From: Corythucha ciliata
Taxonomy: Eukaryota > Arthropoda > Insecta > Hemiptera > Tingidae
Length of the DNA: 64,000 bases
Direction of reading: 5' to 3'
Assembly: GCA_038030265.1 (NCBI GenBank)
Contig: CM075943.1
Span: 13,144,001 to 13,208,000, forward strand
Positions 33,295 to 44,334 of this stretch are shown piece by piece. The stretch's first letter is position 1; every line of letters starts with the position of its first letter. Made by a program: the position numbers and the translations under genes. The notes below the pieces were generated by a model. That model was not told the DNA's origin and made no database searches. It saw only the letters and a program-made list of their open reading frames with translations.

Positions 33295-34430
33295 ATGTGC
33301 TAACCCGCGGCTATAAAATTGTGGAAAATCACTTAATCTCGGCTTAAATTGAAAAACTCAAATACGTATAAGGCTAAAACTAAAAGGAAGGGCTAATTCG
33401 TAGCAAAAATTGAAGAAAAAATGCCAATGCGGGACTAAAAAAAAACTCAGCTTATATTTAAAAATTTACTAATTAGCCCGGAATGAAGAAAAAACTCTAG
33501 TTTTCGGGTCAAACTGTGAAAAAATGCTATTTCCTGCTAAAAAATTGAAACAATGGCTAGTTTGCAGCTTAAATTGAGGAAAACACCAATTCACCGATTG
33601 AGGAAAGCCCGGATTCACGGGTTAGAAACGCCACTACGTCGATACAATTGAGAAAAAACGTTAATTTGCGGCTAAAATTGAGGAAAAGCTGTGTCAACAT
33701 TTTTAATTTAAATACTCGCCGTCCCGCCTTTTGAGGGCAAGTGACTGAAGTTGAGAACAACGGCTAATTCATTACTGTAAGGTTTCGACATCGCCGATTC
33801 AAATTAACAGCTTCTAGGAAAGATAGAAACAGCATGAAATGTGACAGAGTGATGTAGAAACAATTTCGTATCGCCACAGTATGAACGCTGCCAAAGTTCA
33901 AAAAAAAAACTATGATTCGCGGCAAGAACTGAAGAAACGTTAATTTTAAGCCTAAATTTAAAAAAAGGCAAATTCGCTGTTAAAAATGGAAAAAATGCCT
34001 ATATTTGCAGCTAAAATATCACAAAACACCAATTTGTGGCTAAAATAAACGAAACTCGCTGATTCACGGGTTAGAAATGCTGCTAAAATTAAGAAAAAGC
34101 GATAATTCGCGGCTTAACTGGAGAAAAATTTAAATTTGCGTCGTAAATTGAAAATACGCCTATTCTTTGTTTCCGCAGGCAACTTTGAGGCTAAAATTAA
34201 GAAAAAGGGTGGGTCCAAAAAAATTGTGGTAAAAAACTAATTCGTGGATTAATAATAAAAAAACTGCCGATTCACTGCTTGAATTGAGAAAAACGGTAAT
34301 TCTCGGCCGAAATTAAGAAAAAGCGCTCGTGACTAAAAGTGAAAAGACGGATGATTAGCGGCTAAGAGAAAGAACAATGCCAATTCGTAGTTCCAGGAGG
34401 CAATTTTGACTTGAACAAAATTAAATTAAT
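33295..34430 (+). repeat. Type-1 periodic array, A-rich orientation
   Basis: Units ggctaaaattgagaaaa and gctaattcgcgg repeat every ~29 bp. Higher-order segments occur at 34165-34195 (gcaggcaactttgaggc) and 34385-34412. Polarity is opposite to the array at 29.5-32.0 kb; the Gypsy 3' end lies between them. Confidence 0.85.
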
Positions 34431-34433
34431 GAT

Positions 34434-34760
34434 GGATTTCGTTCGCGACGTACCGAACATTTTGGCATTTTGTCGATGTGCAAACTTTGGCAATGTGGCC
34501 GGACTTCCCACAACTGATACATTTCAATTGTTTTTTAGAGCGGCAATCCTGTGATTTATGATTGCTTTTCCCGCAACACAACAACAACACAACAACACAC
34601 ACAACAACAACAAAAATTCTGCGAGTGTTGATTTATGAGATGTTTGACGGGGTTCCGCGTGTTTTTTGTAGAACACTTTGTTACTGGTTTTCCTCCGCCG
34701 CTTGACTGGGAACCGGAACCGCGAGGACGCGTGTGCGATTTTACCTTGTACACCGTTGAT
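34434..34760 (-). pseudogene. Gypsy gag, basic region and zinc knuckles
   Basis: Minus strand: a basic stretch (TVYKVKSHTRPRGS, QSSGGGKPVTKC) from about 34760, a CAA microsatellite (34575-34615) that encodes Gln/Cys/Val runs depending on frame, then two CCHC knuckles: CCGKSNHKSQDC (near 34580-34545) and CISCGKSGHIAKVC (near 34525-34485). Knuckles of this spacing bind genomic RNA in Gypsy gag. This is the continuation of the gag at 43349-44053; a LINE lies between them, with tcactt duplicated at both edges. Pol is not present beyond 34434, where a type-1 array begins. Confidence 0.7.
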
Positions 34761-34771
34761 TCACTTGGGTT

Positions 34772-34797
34772 ATAATAATAATAATAATAATAATATA
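34772..34797 (-). repeat. (ATT)n tail of the CR1-like LINE
   Basis: About eight ATT/AAT units at the very 3' end of the minus-strand LINE, one short step inside its target duplication. It is interpreted as the element's tail rather than an independent microsatellite. Confidence 0.7.
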
Positions 34798-34853
34798 TTT
34801 GTCTTCAACAATAAACTGTACATAGTACATAGAAGAAAGTCGGTAATGAATTA

Positions 34854-35840
34854 CTACCTTACTACCTTAGGTGATATGACCGTTAGCATCACTCCCCATG
34901 AACAACTTAACACAGTTTGTGGAGTTGTTTTCTGCAGAGATTTCCTAAACTCTTCGGACGACGACATCCTTGCGGGACTCGAACACGAGCGGGTTGAGCG
35001 TATTCGCCGCATATCCCGTCGTGTACCGGGCTCCGCGAACCGTGAGGACACTGGTCTCTTTGTCCTCACCTTTAACCAGACTGAACTCCCAACAACCATT
35101 AAAGCCGCCTTTCATCGACTCCAGGTGCGCCCGTATATTCCAGATCCAATGCGCTGTTTTCAGTGCCAAAGATTCGGTCACACTGCCGAACAACTCAACG
35201 TCTGTGTCACTGCGGCCTTCCCTTTTATGAGAATCACCGCTGTGCTGACCCACCCACCTGCGTCAACTGCTCTGCAAATCATCTCAGTAGCTCTCGCACC
35301 TGTCCCAAATACCGCATCGAAAAAGACGTTATAGCACTCAAAATCACCCAGAATATGCCCTTCAAAGAAGCTAGAGCTCTTGCTCAAAGTAAAAGTCGAC
35401 GGCTACCTGATGTTAACTACGCTTCTATTGCGAGATCCACAGTTCCTATCCCAACAGGAAGTTCACGCCCTACCCCTCCCCTGTTCGCAACTACTCCTGC
35501 AGCGACTACTTCTACCCCTGCCCCCTCCTCCCCTACTTTATTCACAACCCCTTCCATCCCGCTGACTACCAGTACCCTACCTGACCCAACAAGGGATCGA
35601 CTACCAAAACCTCAACGAACCCGCACACCCCGAAACACAGTGCCCCTAACTACTCCGGAGCCAATGGCTAGTGTAACGGAGCCACTATCCAGTGGATCGG
35701 AAACTGGGGACACTGATAAAACATACGTTAGTGGCTCTGAAAGTACACCCTTCACGACAGTGACGAAAAAGAAAAAGGGTTGGCCTAAAGGCAAACCTAG
35801 AGGCTCGGTGATGATCATCGATGACCCTCCGGACGGCTAA
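34854..35840 (+). pseudogene. I-clade LINE ORF1 (gag-like, CCHC fingers)
   Basis: The N-terminal half (GDMTVSITPHEQLNTVCG to ERIRRISRRVPG) is the domain that precedes the fingers in I/Jockey gag-like ORF1 proteins. The finger region begins MRCFQCQRFGHTAEQ near 35150; a frameshift near 35180 shifts to a second frame with CHCGLPFYENHRC and CVNCSANHLSSSRTC. A Pro/Thr/Ser-rich tail and a Lys-rich block (KKKKGWPKGKPRGS) end at 35840. The protein would bind element RNA. The start codon is lost by 5' truncation. ORF2 begins only a few bases downstream. Confidence 0.75.
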
Positions 35841-35844
35841 CACC

Positions 35845-38800
35845 ATGACGACAACACGAGCAAACACATCCGTCTCTAACCACTTGAATTGCTTTTTTCA
35901 ATGGAATATTCGAGGTGTACATTACAACGCGGATGAACTCAGATATTTAACCAAAACCCATAACCCACTGGTCCTTGCTATTCAAGAAACACACTTTACT
36001 CAAAATTTTGCCTACTCTCTTGCCAATACTCACTTTACCACAAGTCTCTCTCTCCAACCCCTAACGGTCGTAGACACGGGGGAGTTGCCCTATACGTTCA
36101 TCAAGCCATAACAGCGAACTTTGTGCCGCTTTCCACACCCTTACAGGCCATCGCAGTGCGCATCACTATTCCATTTCCACTCACTATCTGTTCCCTCTAC
36201 TTACCTGACCAATCCTGGTCCAATGAATCAATTGAAGACCTTCTCCGGTCACTACCTACTCCTTCTTTAATACTCGCTGACCTGAACCTGCACCACGAAT
36301 CTTGGGGATCCTCCCGCTCCACCTCGAGAGAGCCAAAGGTATACTCTTTTATGATATCCTCAGTAATCACAACCTCGTCACCCTCAACGACGGACAACCC
36401 ACGCATTTCGTATCTCGTTCCAGTTCCTTTAGTGCGATTGATGTTAGCATTTCCACTCCACGGATTGCTACTAATTTCACATGAGTGCCTCTCGATAACC
36501 TCCATTTCTCAGACCACTACTCCATCCTCTTACATTTCTCTCGACCCCTTCAGTTACAACAACTCCCGCCCCGCTGGAATCTAACTGATGCCGATTGGAC
36601 CGCTTATCAAACTCATCTTACATTCCCTCCACTTACCGATGATACCAGTACTAATATTAGCGAATTCAATAGAGCTATTACTGCTGCCGCCACGCATTCC
36701 ATACCCCGAAAAACGTCTCACTTACACCGCCCACCAGTTCCCTGGTGGACCCCCGAAATTCAACGAGCCAACCGACTCACTAAAACTGCATTCAACAAAT
36801 TTAAGAGGCATCCCACCCTGACTAACCTCATAAACTTCAAAAAAACTACAAGCACAAGAACGAAAACTAAAACAACAAGCAAAACGCTTATCTTGGACCC
36901 AATTCACTTCGACAATTTCTCACAAGTTACCCTCGAAGGATGTCTGGCGCCGAGTGAAAGCCTTGAAAGGAACTTCACAAGTATCTATGCCTACTTTCCT
37001 CGTCAATAATGACAACCAACTTCTTTCCTCACCCCCTGACTTAGCCAACCATCTTGCAGATTACTACTCCACTATTAATGAAAACTCTACCACCAATCAC
37101 TAACCATCCCGTCTAACTCCTGTTCCCGACCCGATCAATGACCCTTACAATGAACCTTTCACAATGGGCGAACTCAATCGCGTATTACAAAACCTCCCTC
37201 GAAATAAAGCGGCCGGTTACGATAGTATTCCGAACGAACTCCTTCAAAACCTACCCCTCTCTGGTAAACTTCACCTCCTAAATCTACTAAATTCACTCTG
37301 GCAGCAACAAGTTTATCCCACGGCTTGGAAGACCGCTATAATTGTCCCCATTCATAAACCAGGTAAAAATCCTCAGTCTGCTGTAGGATACCGCCCTATA
37401 TCACTCACATGCTGCACTGGAAAAATTTACGAATCACTTATTAATTACAGGTTAAATTTCTACCTAGAAAAATATCACCTCTTAAATCCCCATCAGACAG
37501 GTTTTCGGAAAGGGTACAGCACCATTGATCAATTATCTTATCTCGAACAATACATACAAAACGCCTTCCTTAACCGTGAACACGTCAGCGCAGTATTTTT
37601 TGATATACACCATGCGTTTGACACCATTCAACGCTCCGCTGTGATTGAACAACTCTATTCATGGGGCCTTCGAGGTAACCTGACAAACGTAATTCAGAGT
37701 TTTCTCACCGACCGAACGTTCTGCGTGCGAGTCGGAAATGAGTACTCCACCCCCCGTCACCAACTTGAAGGGGTACCACAAGGGTCCGTTTTAAGCGTCA
37801 CCTTATTTCTAATAGCCATTAACGGCCTAACAAATAACCTTCCTGCCGAAATGCATACTTGCATCTACGCAGATGATCTTGTTATTTTTACAAAACACCC
37901 GAACCGATCCCCCAATTACACAATATTCCAGAACTCATTAAACCAGCTGGTGACTCAAGCTTCCAATTGGGGACTTAGTTTCTCTGCTGAAAAGACTGTT
38001 GCCATACACTTCTGCCGACTCCGTCACGATCACACTCCTTTACAATTTACCTTGGATAACTCCCCTATTCGATACGTAGAAACTCACAAATTCCTAGGGA
38101 TTCTCTTTGACAACCAACTCCGCTAGAAACCTCATATTTCATACTTGACCGCCCGCTGTAACAGAGACCTCCATCTTCTGAGAATTGTATCGAACCATTC
38201 CTGGGGTGCTGACCCGCCACAATTGTTGAAAATATTTAACGCCCTACTCTACTCAAAAATCGAATATGGCTATACTGTATACGGCTCCATCCGCCGCACT
38301 TGGCTCAGTCCCCTGGACCGAATATACAATCAAGGTCTGCGAATTATCCTTGGTGCCTTTCGCACAACCCCGTGCGAGACCCTTTATGCATTATCCCAGC
38401 AACTTCCTCCACATCTTAGACGAGATCTTGTGACAATCAACCGTTTTATCACCCTTCAAACTCGACCCCAACATTTCCTGTACGACCTAACTTTCTCAAA
38501 CAACTCGTGGAGAGATTATGAATTTATGTACACACGCACGCGGCCTTTCCCTGTTCGAGCTAAAGAACTGATAACGCGACTCGGAATGGAACTTGATACC
38601 CTCCTACCAACCATGGTAAGTCCTTTTCTCCCATGGCTCCTCCCGGATTCCCAAATTAACCTCACTCTCCGTAAATTTTCCAAACACTCAGACGCCCCTC
38701 GTGTAATCCACCAAGAATTCTTTCATATCCTAAACAAATATCAAGACTTTCAAACAATATATACCGATGGTTCCAAAACGTCACAGGGAGTGGGTTGCGC

Positions 38801-39510
38801 ATTTTATGCTCCGCCTACTACCTCCTCTGTCCACCCACTACCGCCAGCCTCATCCGTGTATACGGCAGAACTTTATGCTATCCTTTTCTCCCTTGACTTC
38901 ATCTGCCATTGTCCATCTTCAAAATTTCTCATAATCACCGACTCTTTTAGCTCCCTACAAGCACTTCAAAATAAATTTGACCCGGAACCCCTTTTGTCGA
39001 AAATTCACCAAAAAATCCTGGAGATTACTACACTGCATAAAAATATACATTTCCTTTGGATCCCGAGTCACATCGGGATCCCAGGAAATGAACACGTTGA
39101 CTCCCAAGCCAAGCTAGCTACTTCTCTTCTACCTGTCACTCCTGTACCACTCCCATTTCGTGATGGAAAACACAAACTCAAAACCATCCTTTGGAATAAA
39201 TGGCAAGACTTATGGAACCAAAAAGCGTCACAGCTACAATCAATTCATCCCAGAGTTCACGATATAAAAAATTTAAATATTCCACACTACACTCGTAAAG
39301 ACCAAATTAAAATTCTGCGCCTCAAGACAGGTCACACCCGCATAACTCACAGTCATTTCCTTACTAACCGAGACAGACCTCAATGTCAGACCTGCCAAAC
39401 CCCCCCTAAGTATTTCTCATATCATACTAGATTGTCCAATGTACCGAACACAAAGAACATCCCACAATTTGAAAAACACGTTACCCGAGATATTCCAAAT
39501 GGCTAACTTA
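35845..39510 (+). pseudogene. I-clade LINE ORF2 (endonuclease, RT, RNase H)
   Basis: Endonuclease from 35845: FFQWNIRGVHYNADELRYL, LAIQETHFTQN, then after frameshifts LILADLNLHHESWGS and FSDHYSILLHF. The linker PPVPWWTPEIQRANRLTK is at 36735. RT (37164-38126): AAGYDSIPNELL, GYRPISLTC, HQTGFRKGYSTIDQL, VFFDIHHAFDTIQ, GVPQGSVLSVTL and CIYADDLVIF (intact YADD near 37870). A TAG at 38124-38126 interrupts the same frame, probably from TGG. RNase H (38760-39110) keeps DGSKT, AELYAI, ITDSFSSLQAL and HVD, the four acidic positions. A C-terminal finger frame is broken near 39400. Domain order plus RNase H places it in the I group. Confidence 0.85.
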
Positions 39511-39639
39511 GACGACCTCCTAAACTTTATGAAAAACATTCGACTGTACGCCGAAATTTAACTAGCGTGGTATCTAAGTAACTGTAATAGCGGGCTAATG
39601 ACCTAGCAGTCGATGCCCCTTGAAAAAAAAAAAATGAAT

Positions 39640-42190
39640 TAGGTAAGGTAAGTTGACGTACAGTTGGGTAAGGAAGATAAGACACAAAACACATGCACGG
39701 AGATGACTAGATGAAGGTAAAGCCCGTGAACTCATCAACGCTATAAAAACATTCCTGCTGGAGCAGTTGGCGGAGTCGTTTTTTAAAGACATTCACTGAC
39801 AACTCGCGAAGTTTTTTGGGAAGGTGATTATAAATCTTAATACCCCTGAAGAAGACGGTGTCTATCATATATTTTCGGTTGACTTGTGGAAGATGCAGGT
39901 TGCTCGCTGCTCTTGTTTTTAAGGAGTAGAGACTTGAGTTGATTGTGAATCTTGTCGCGGCGTTTCTATGGATAAGGAGACAGACGTGATAAATGAGGAT
40001 GCATGGAAACGGTAGAAGCCAGAGATTTTTGAATAAAGGGCGACAATTTTCACGTGAGGAGGACTGTGTGATTGTTCTTATAGCCCTCTTTTGAATTTTG
40101 AATATCCTATCTGAATAGGATGAAAACCCACAGAAGACTATGCCATAGCAAATCACGGATAGAAAGGAGGCCGTATACGCCTCTCGAAGAACTCTAGTCT
40201 CCACTAATCCTCTTAATCTCTTAAGTAGATAACAGACCGAGTTGAGCTTCGAGGAGAGATGATGGACGTGAGTCATCCGTTTTAGATCGGCTGTTATCCA
40301 GACTCCAAGGAACTTAGTTTCACGAACGAATGAAGTATTAGCAATCGTATTCCTCGCCGAGTCACGAAAAGCTATGGAGACAGTTTTGCTTTCATTGATT
40401 TTCAGGCCGTTCTGAGAAGACCAGTTGCTTATAACCGAAGAAGTTGTCTCCGAGGACGTTTTTACTTCTTGTGGATCTTTTCCGACATGTAGAGAGCAAA
40501 TGTCATCTGCATACACAACTATATTTCTCGAATAGTTCGTTGATAAATATCAAAAATAGCAGCGGTCCGAGCTTGGAGCCCTGCGGGACTCCAAAGTTGT
40601 TGTCTGTATCGGCAGAATCAACATCGGACCCCCATCTCGGTCCTCAAGCATTCTCTCTGCCGTCGGTCCATAAGGTATGATTCCAGGAGCTCTAACGGTG
40701 GTCCTCTTATACCAATCTTCTCCAATTTTAGAAGAAGGCGTTTGTGGTCGACACAGTCAAATGCCTTGCTTAGATCGTAAAATGTCGCAAGGGCTGGGTG
40801 TCCAGCATCAACCGAGGTAGTAATTCGTCTCAGAACCTCGAATATGGCATCGCTTTTGGATCTCTCGGAACGGAAGCCATACTGATGGATAAGTAGGAGG
40901 TTGTTTTTCTCAAGGAAGTACGCAATTCTCTTAAAGATAAGCGACTCAAAAGCCTTAGAGAGAATCGGCTGGAGAGCTATGGGCCTGAAATTGCACATTT
41001 TTTGCGGCGATCTCCCTTCTTGTGCACCGGAACGACCTTCGATATTTTGAGCTCGGATGGATAATATCCTTGTTCCACGCATAAGTTAAATATATGGTCT
41101 AGCGGTCGAATGATGAAGTCGACTGATGACTTGATTACCGGCCCCGTAATTTCGTCGTATCCCGCTGAGGCGTTCTTCCCAGACTCATACAGGCTTCTTG
41201 CGACCTCGTCTTCGACCATTCGAAAAAAGAAGAAGGTCTTATCAGACGTGTACCCCTTTGCGGGAGATGTTTCGTGACGATCGTTGAGTTCCCGAGCGAT
41301 TTCCTCCACAGAGTTCACAAAGAATTCGCTTAGGAGGGAGGCGATCTCCTTGGGATCGGTGACTGTTGTGTTCTGGTGTTCTATTTCGGTGATTTGGTGG
41401 TTATTGCTACTTTTTACATCTTTGATTATTTTCCATATTTCTTTTTGTCCGAATTGGGATTTCACTAGTTTATCACCGTAATATTTTTTCTTTGCGTCAC
41501 AGGCTCGATGAATCAGGTCCTTCTTTGACGCTCTAAATTTCCTCCAGTCCTCAGGGCGTTCAGATTTCCTCGCTTTTCTGAGGAGCTCATATGCCGCGTC
41601 TTGTCGGTACAAGTGGTCTGCTTGTTGATTACAGGGGGGACGGAGTAAGTTTTTGGAAACGCGACTTCAAAATTGTGAGAATAGCTCATATAAAAAGTTG
41701 TGAAAGCTTCCGCGGCAGATGCTGCTGAGTACACTTCGCCCCAGTTTGCGTTGCTCAGGAGGTACTGAAAGTATTTTAGGTTCTCGTCCGTAAACTGCCT
41801 GCGTATATTTTCCTCCTTGCAAGTTTTTGCCTTTCCAGCCCCCCTCAGATTCATTTTGAATACTACCGGCAGATGGTCAGATATACACGCCAGAGTAGTA
41901 GTACAGGAACAGACGCTCTCATCAATATTTGGAAACATTATGTCAATTCTGGATGCCCTGTTGACTGATATCCTTGTAGGGGACGTTGCGCGAGCATGAA
42001 AGCCGTTGCAGAGCATCACATCAAGGAATACGTCCTTTTCTTTGCTCTCAGAGTCCAGGTCTATATTGAAATCCCCACATATAATGGCAGGGCTTCCCTC
42101 CAGACGAAGGCGTTTGATGTTTTTTTCAATAAGGTGAGACATAGTTTAAAGTTATCCGCGGACGAGCACGGAGCACGATATATGTTGAGA
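39640..42190 (-). pseudogene. CR1-like LINE ORF2 (partial endonuclease + RT) and 3' UTR start
   Basis: The endonuclease C-terminal half is well kept: IICGDFNIDLDS, RASRIDIMFPN, ISDHLPVVF (42142-41700). Its N-terminal half is missing, apparently removed by an internal deletion that brings ORF1 up to about 42190. A frameshift near 41560 leads to the RT: GKNASAGYDEITG, KVVPVHKKGDRRKKC, NFRPIALQPILSKAFESL, HQYGFRSERSKSDA, YDLSKAFDCVDH, GVPQGSKLGPLLF. A small deletion and frame change near 40510 truncate the loop before MYADDICSL (intact YADD). The thumb runs to FTGFTFI at 39707. The copy is dead. Confidence 0.85.
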
Positions 42191-43342
42191 ATAGCGATGC
42201 ATTCCTCTTCCCCTCTTACGAGGCTGTCGTGAGAAATCAATTAAGCAACCATTTGGCCATAGACTGGGGTCGGCAATATTTTCCAGGTGACCAGTGCTCA
42301 CTAACAGACGGAACGAGGCGTACGAATCATGCCTTGTAATCAGCTTGACACATTCCAAATCGTTTCCAAGGTTTAAGTGGCCCAGCGAGTTGATTATAAT
42401 ATCTTCAGTCGTCATGTCTGGATGAAGTCGTGAGATGAAAAGCCCTTCTTTGCGCGGGACGGCTTGGAGGGAAGAAGAGGAACTTCTTCCACTAAATGCC
42501 GTTGCCTTTTTTGGGCCCGGAGCACTTCTGTATTTCGAGGCTTTAGCCGTTACTTCGGCAAGCTTAACTTCAGCACTAGTTGGAGTGGGTACCTTTATAT
42601 CTCCTCCGTGCCCTGGTTCACGCATTTTTCTCACCTTTTTGTTTTTATTACATACTTTTATGAAGCCTTCGGTATCCGACTCCGAGTCAGCTTTTCCCTC
42701 TGTCTCGTTGTCGTTGTCTTTTGAGGAGTTCGTGGTATGTGCATCCCGAGCTGACAAAGTTGTTGTTTGCTTTCTAGGAGCTTTAACTGCTTTAGAGAAA
42801 GACTTCGTGATGTTTTTTGCTTCTTCAATGGGGCCACGCACATAGCATTCCAGCTCCTCTAATCGGCTCTCCAGGTAGCCGATTTTAGATTGTAGTTGTT
42901 GGTTTTCGTGACGGATTCGTCTCATGTCGGTTTTTTGCTCTGCATGATCGGTCAACAACGTCGTCAGAACAATCAGTGTGCGAGACATCAAATTTTGACC
43001 GGCAACCAATTGCCCAAGTAGCTGGTTTGTATCCAGTTCGTCTAATTTCTCCTCGTCAAAAGAGCTAATTTTCTTGATTGATTCTTTGAGGAAATCTTTC
43101 GTTTTAGAGAATTCAGTCGCTTCCCCTTGGAAAGGTTGATCAGATTTTGATTGATTTCCCATCATATCATCCTCTTCATCCTCAGCGCAACATAGTACGA
43201 TATCCGCAACATCGTTGGATTTAGAGAATCTCTTAAAACAACTGATGTGGAATTTTCCATCGCATGCCTTGCAAGTGACAAACTGTTTTTTCACATTGTC
43301 AAATGAGCGATTTCCGGGGACAAATTTTCGACACTCATGTTA
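42152..43342 (-). pseudogene. CR1-like LINE ORF1 (PHD-like finger, coiled coil, RNA-binding domain)
   Basis: Starts near 43340: HECRKFVPGNRSF, then QFVTCKACDGKFHISCFKRF. This is a PHD-like zinc finger in which one expected Cys is Phe (CRKF). A charged, probably coiled-coil segment follows (about residues 60-165, with heptad-like L/Q stretches such as HENQQLQSKIGYLESRLEEL), then a Ser/Lys-rich linker. The C-terminal nucleic-acid-binding block is KEGLFISRLHPDMTTEDII, CVKLITRHDSYASFRLLV and LWPNGCLIDF. It would package element RNA. The last ~25 residues are out of the original frame because of the deletion that removes the start of ORF2. Confidence 0.8.
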
Positions 43343-43348
43343 TCACTT

Positions 43349-44053
43349 CGCATGTATGTTGGACGAATACATTTTATTTTGGCGTTTAGCGGCCTCGATC
43401 GCGAGAGCAATTTCGATGGCATTGTGTGTGGCAGATGTCGTCCCCATGTTGGTGGATTTGTTCCCGGATGTCATTGTCAAGTAAGCCGCGTATAAATTGA
43501 GCCTGTAGAATGGACATTACGGGCTTTTTGCAAGTCTCATCCTGGCAAGTCCAGTTTGATGACCGCGAAATGTCTTTGAGGGCCGCGAGATACTGCGATA
43601 TTGATTCTTCAGCTCTTTAAGCCCGCGATAAAAATTTGTGGCGCTCTGTATGAACGTTAGAGTGGGGACAAAGGTGGATTTCGAGGAGCCCGATCAATGT
43701 ATCGTACGTTTTCGAAGAGGGGAGGTCGGGCGCAGTGAGGCTCGAGAGGGGTTCATAATACTTGGCTCCTAAAGTGTTAACTAAAATGTTTGCTTTTGTC
43801 GCGTTAACATCATGGGTATTGCCACGGAGACTTTTTAAATCGAAGTAATTGTCAAGTCGTTCTTTGTACGACTTGTAAGACTCCTTGTCTTCGTCGTACG
43901 ATTCGAAATTTATCGCCGACGCATTACTGTCAGGCTTGGGGGCTCACAGGGACAGTATGGAGGAGGCGTTTGAGAGGGCAGCCGAAGAGCATGTAAAATA
44001 GATCGATTTTGTACCTGGAGATCGTGTAAATCCGGAACATCGTCGCCGGGCAT
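43349..44053 (-). pseudogene. Gypsy gag, N-terminal to central part
   Basis: The ATG at 44053 begins MPGDDVPDLHDLQVQ. After a frame change come SYKERLDNYFDLKSL, KANILVNTLGAKYYEPLSSL, then EESISQYLAALKDI and LQAQFIRGLLDNDIREQI, the conserved Gypsy gag order. A final helix (AIEIALAIEAAKRQNK) is in another frame near 43400. Stops and frameshifts are frequent. The gag is cut at 43343-43348 by the CR1-like LINE and continues at 34760. It shares its layout with the gag at 57.5/62.5 kb, so both belong to related Gypsy lineages. Confidence 0.75.
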
Positions 44054-44092
44054 GATGAACGACAAAAGCACGCGACACTTCTCGAAATTACT

Positions 44093-44330
44093 TTATCCTC
44101 GTCGCCACTGTTGTGTATTTAACAAACAATTATAAAACTGGTTGAAAGTGAATAAGAATTTCTTTATTTTACACATGTTAAAAGCAGACTGAAGGTGGGC
44201 AACAAGGAGTGGATCGCAGGCGTTCCAGGAAGTTAGGCTGTGGTCAGGGGGGGGGGGAGATTAATTCCTTGAGGTTGAGTCATAAGAGGTGCTTTTTCTT
44301 TTTATAATAAAGTATATAATAGCATTTTCA
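44093..44330 (-). repeat. Gypsy 5' LTR and primer-binding site
   Basis: The LTR ends ...taaatacacaaca at 44109. After one spacer base, TGGCGACGAGGATAA (44107-44093) is a primer-binding site of the type found next to many arthropod Gypsy LTRs. The LTR start is placed near 44330 (tgtgaaaatgctatt) by its TG and by the return of type-1 array beyond it; no second LTR is present to fix it. A 12-base G run near 44250 lies inside. Confidence 0.6.
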
Positions 44331-44334
44331 CAAC

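Larger units (their letters stand above)
34854..39632 (+). mobile_element. I-clade LINE with poly(A) and ~9-bp target duplication
   Basis: A plus-strand element inserted in the 3' UTR of the CR1-like LINE. The 3' end carries ggctaatgacctagcag, then tcgatgcccctt and a run of about 12 A. AATGAATTA precedes the element (34845-34853) and follows the A-run (39633-39641; its first bases merge with the A-run). Removing it rejoins the CR1-like 3' UTR. The 5' end falls inside ORF1, so it is 5'-truncated. Own length is about 4.8 kb. Confidence 0.75.
34767..43342 (-). mobile_element. CR1-like LINE inserted in Gypsy gag, itself split by an I-clade LINE
   Basis: Reading on the minus strand from 43342: ORF1, ORF2, a 3' untranslated part with acctta-type repeats, then (after the I-clade insertion at 34854-39632) the rest of the 3' UTR ending in an ATT trinucleotide tail at 34772-34797. 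The hexamer tcactt occurs immediately outside both ends (34761-34766 and 43343-43348), consistent with a short target duplication. Gag reading continues across it. The element's own length is about 3.8 kb. An ATT tail instead of poly(A) fits CR1-type 3' ends. Confidence 0.75.

Noticed and set aside
36197..36505. 102-codon minus-strand frame
   Set aside because: Antisense shadow of the I-clade LINE endonuclease.
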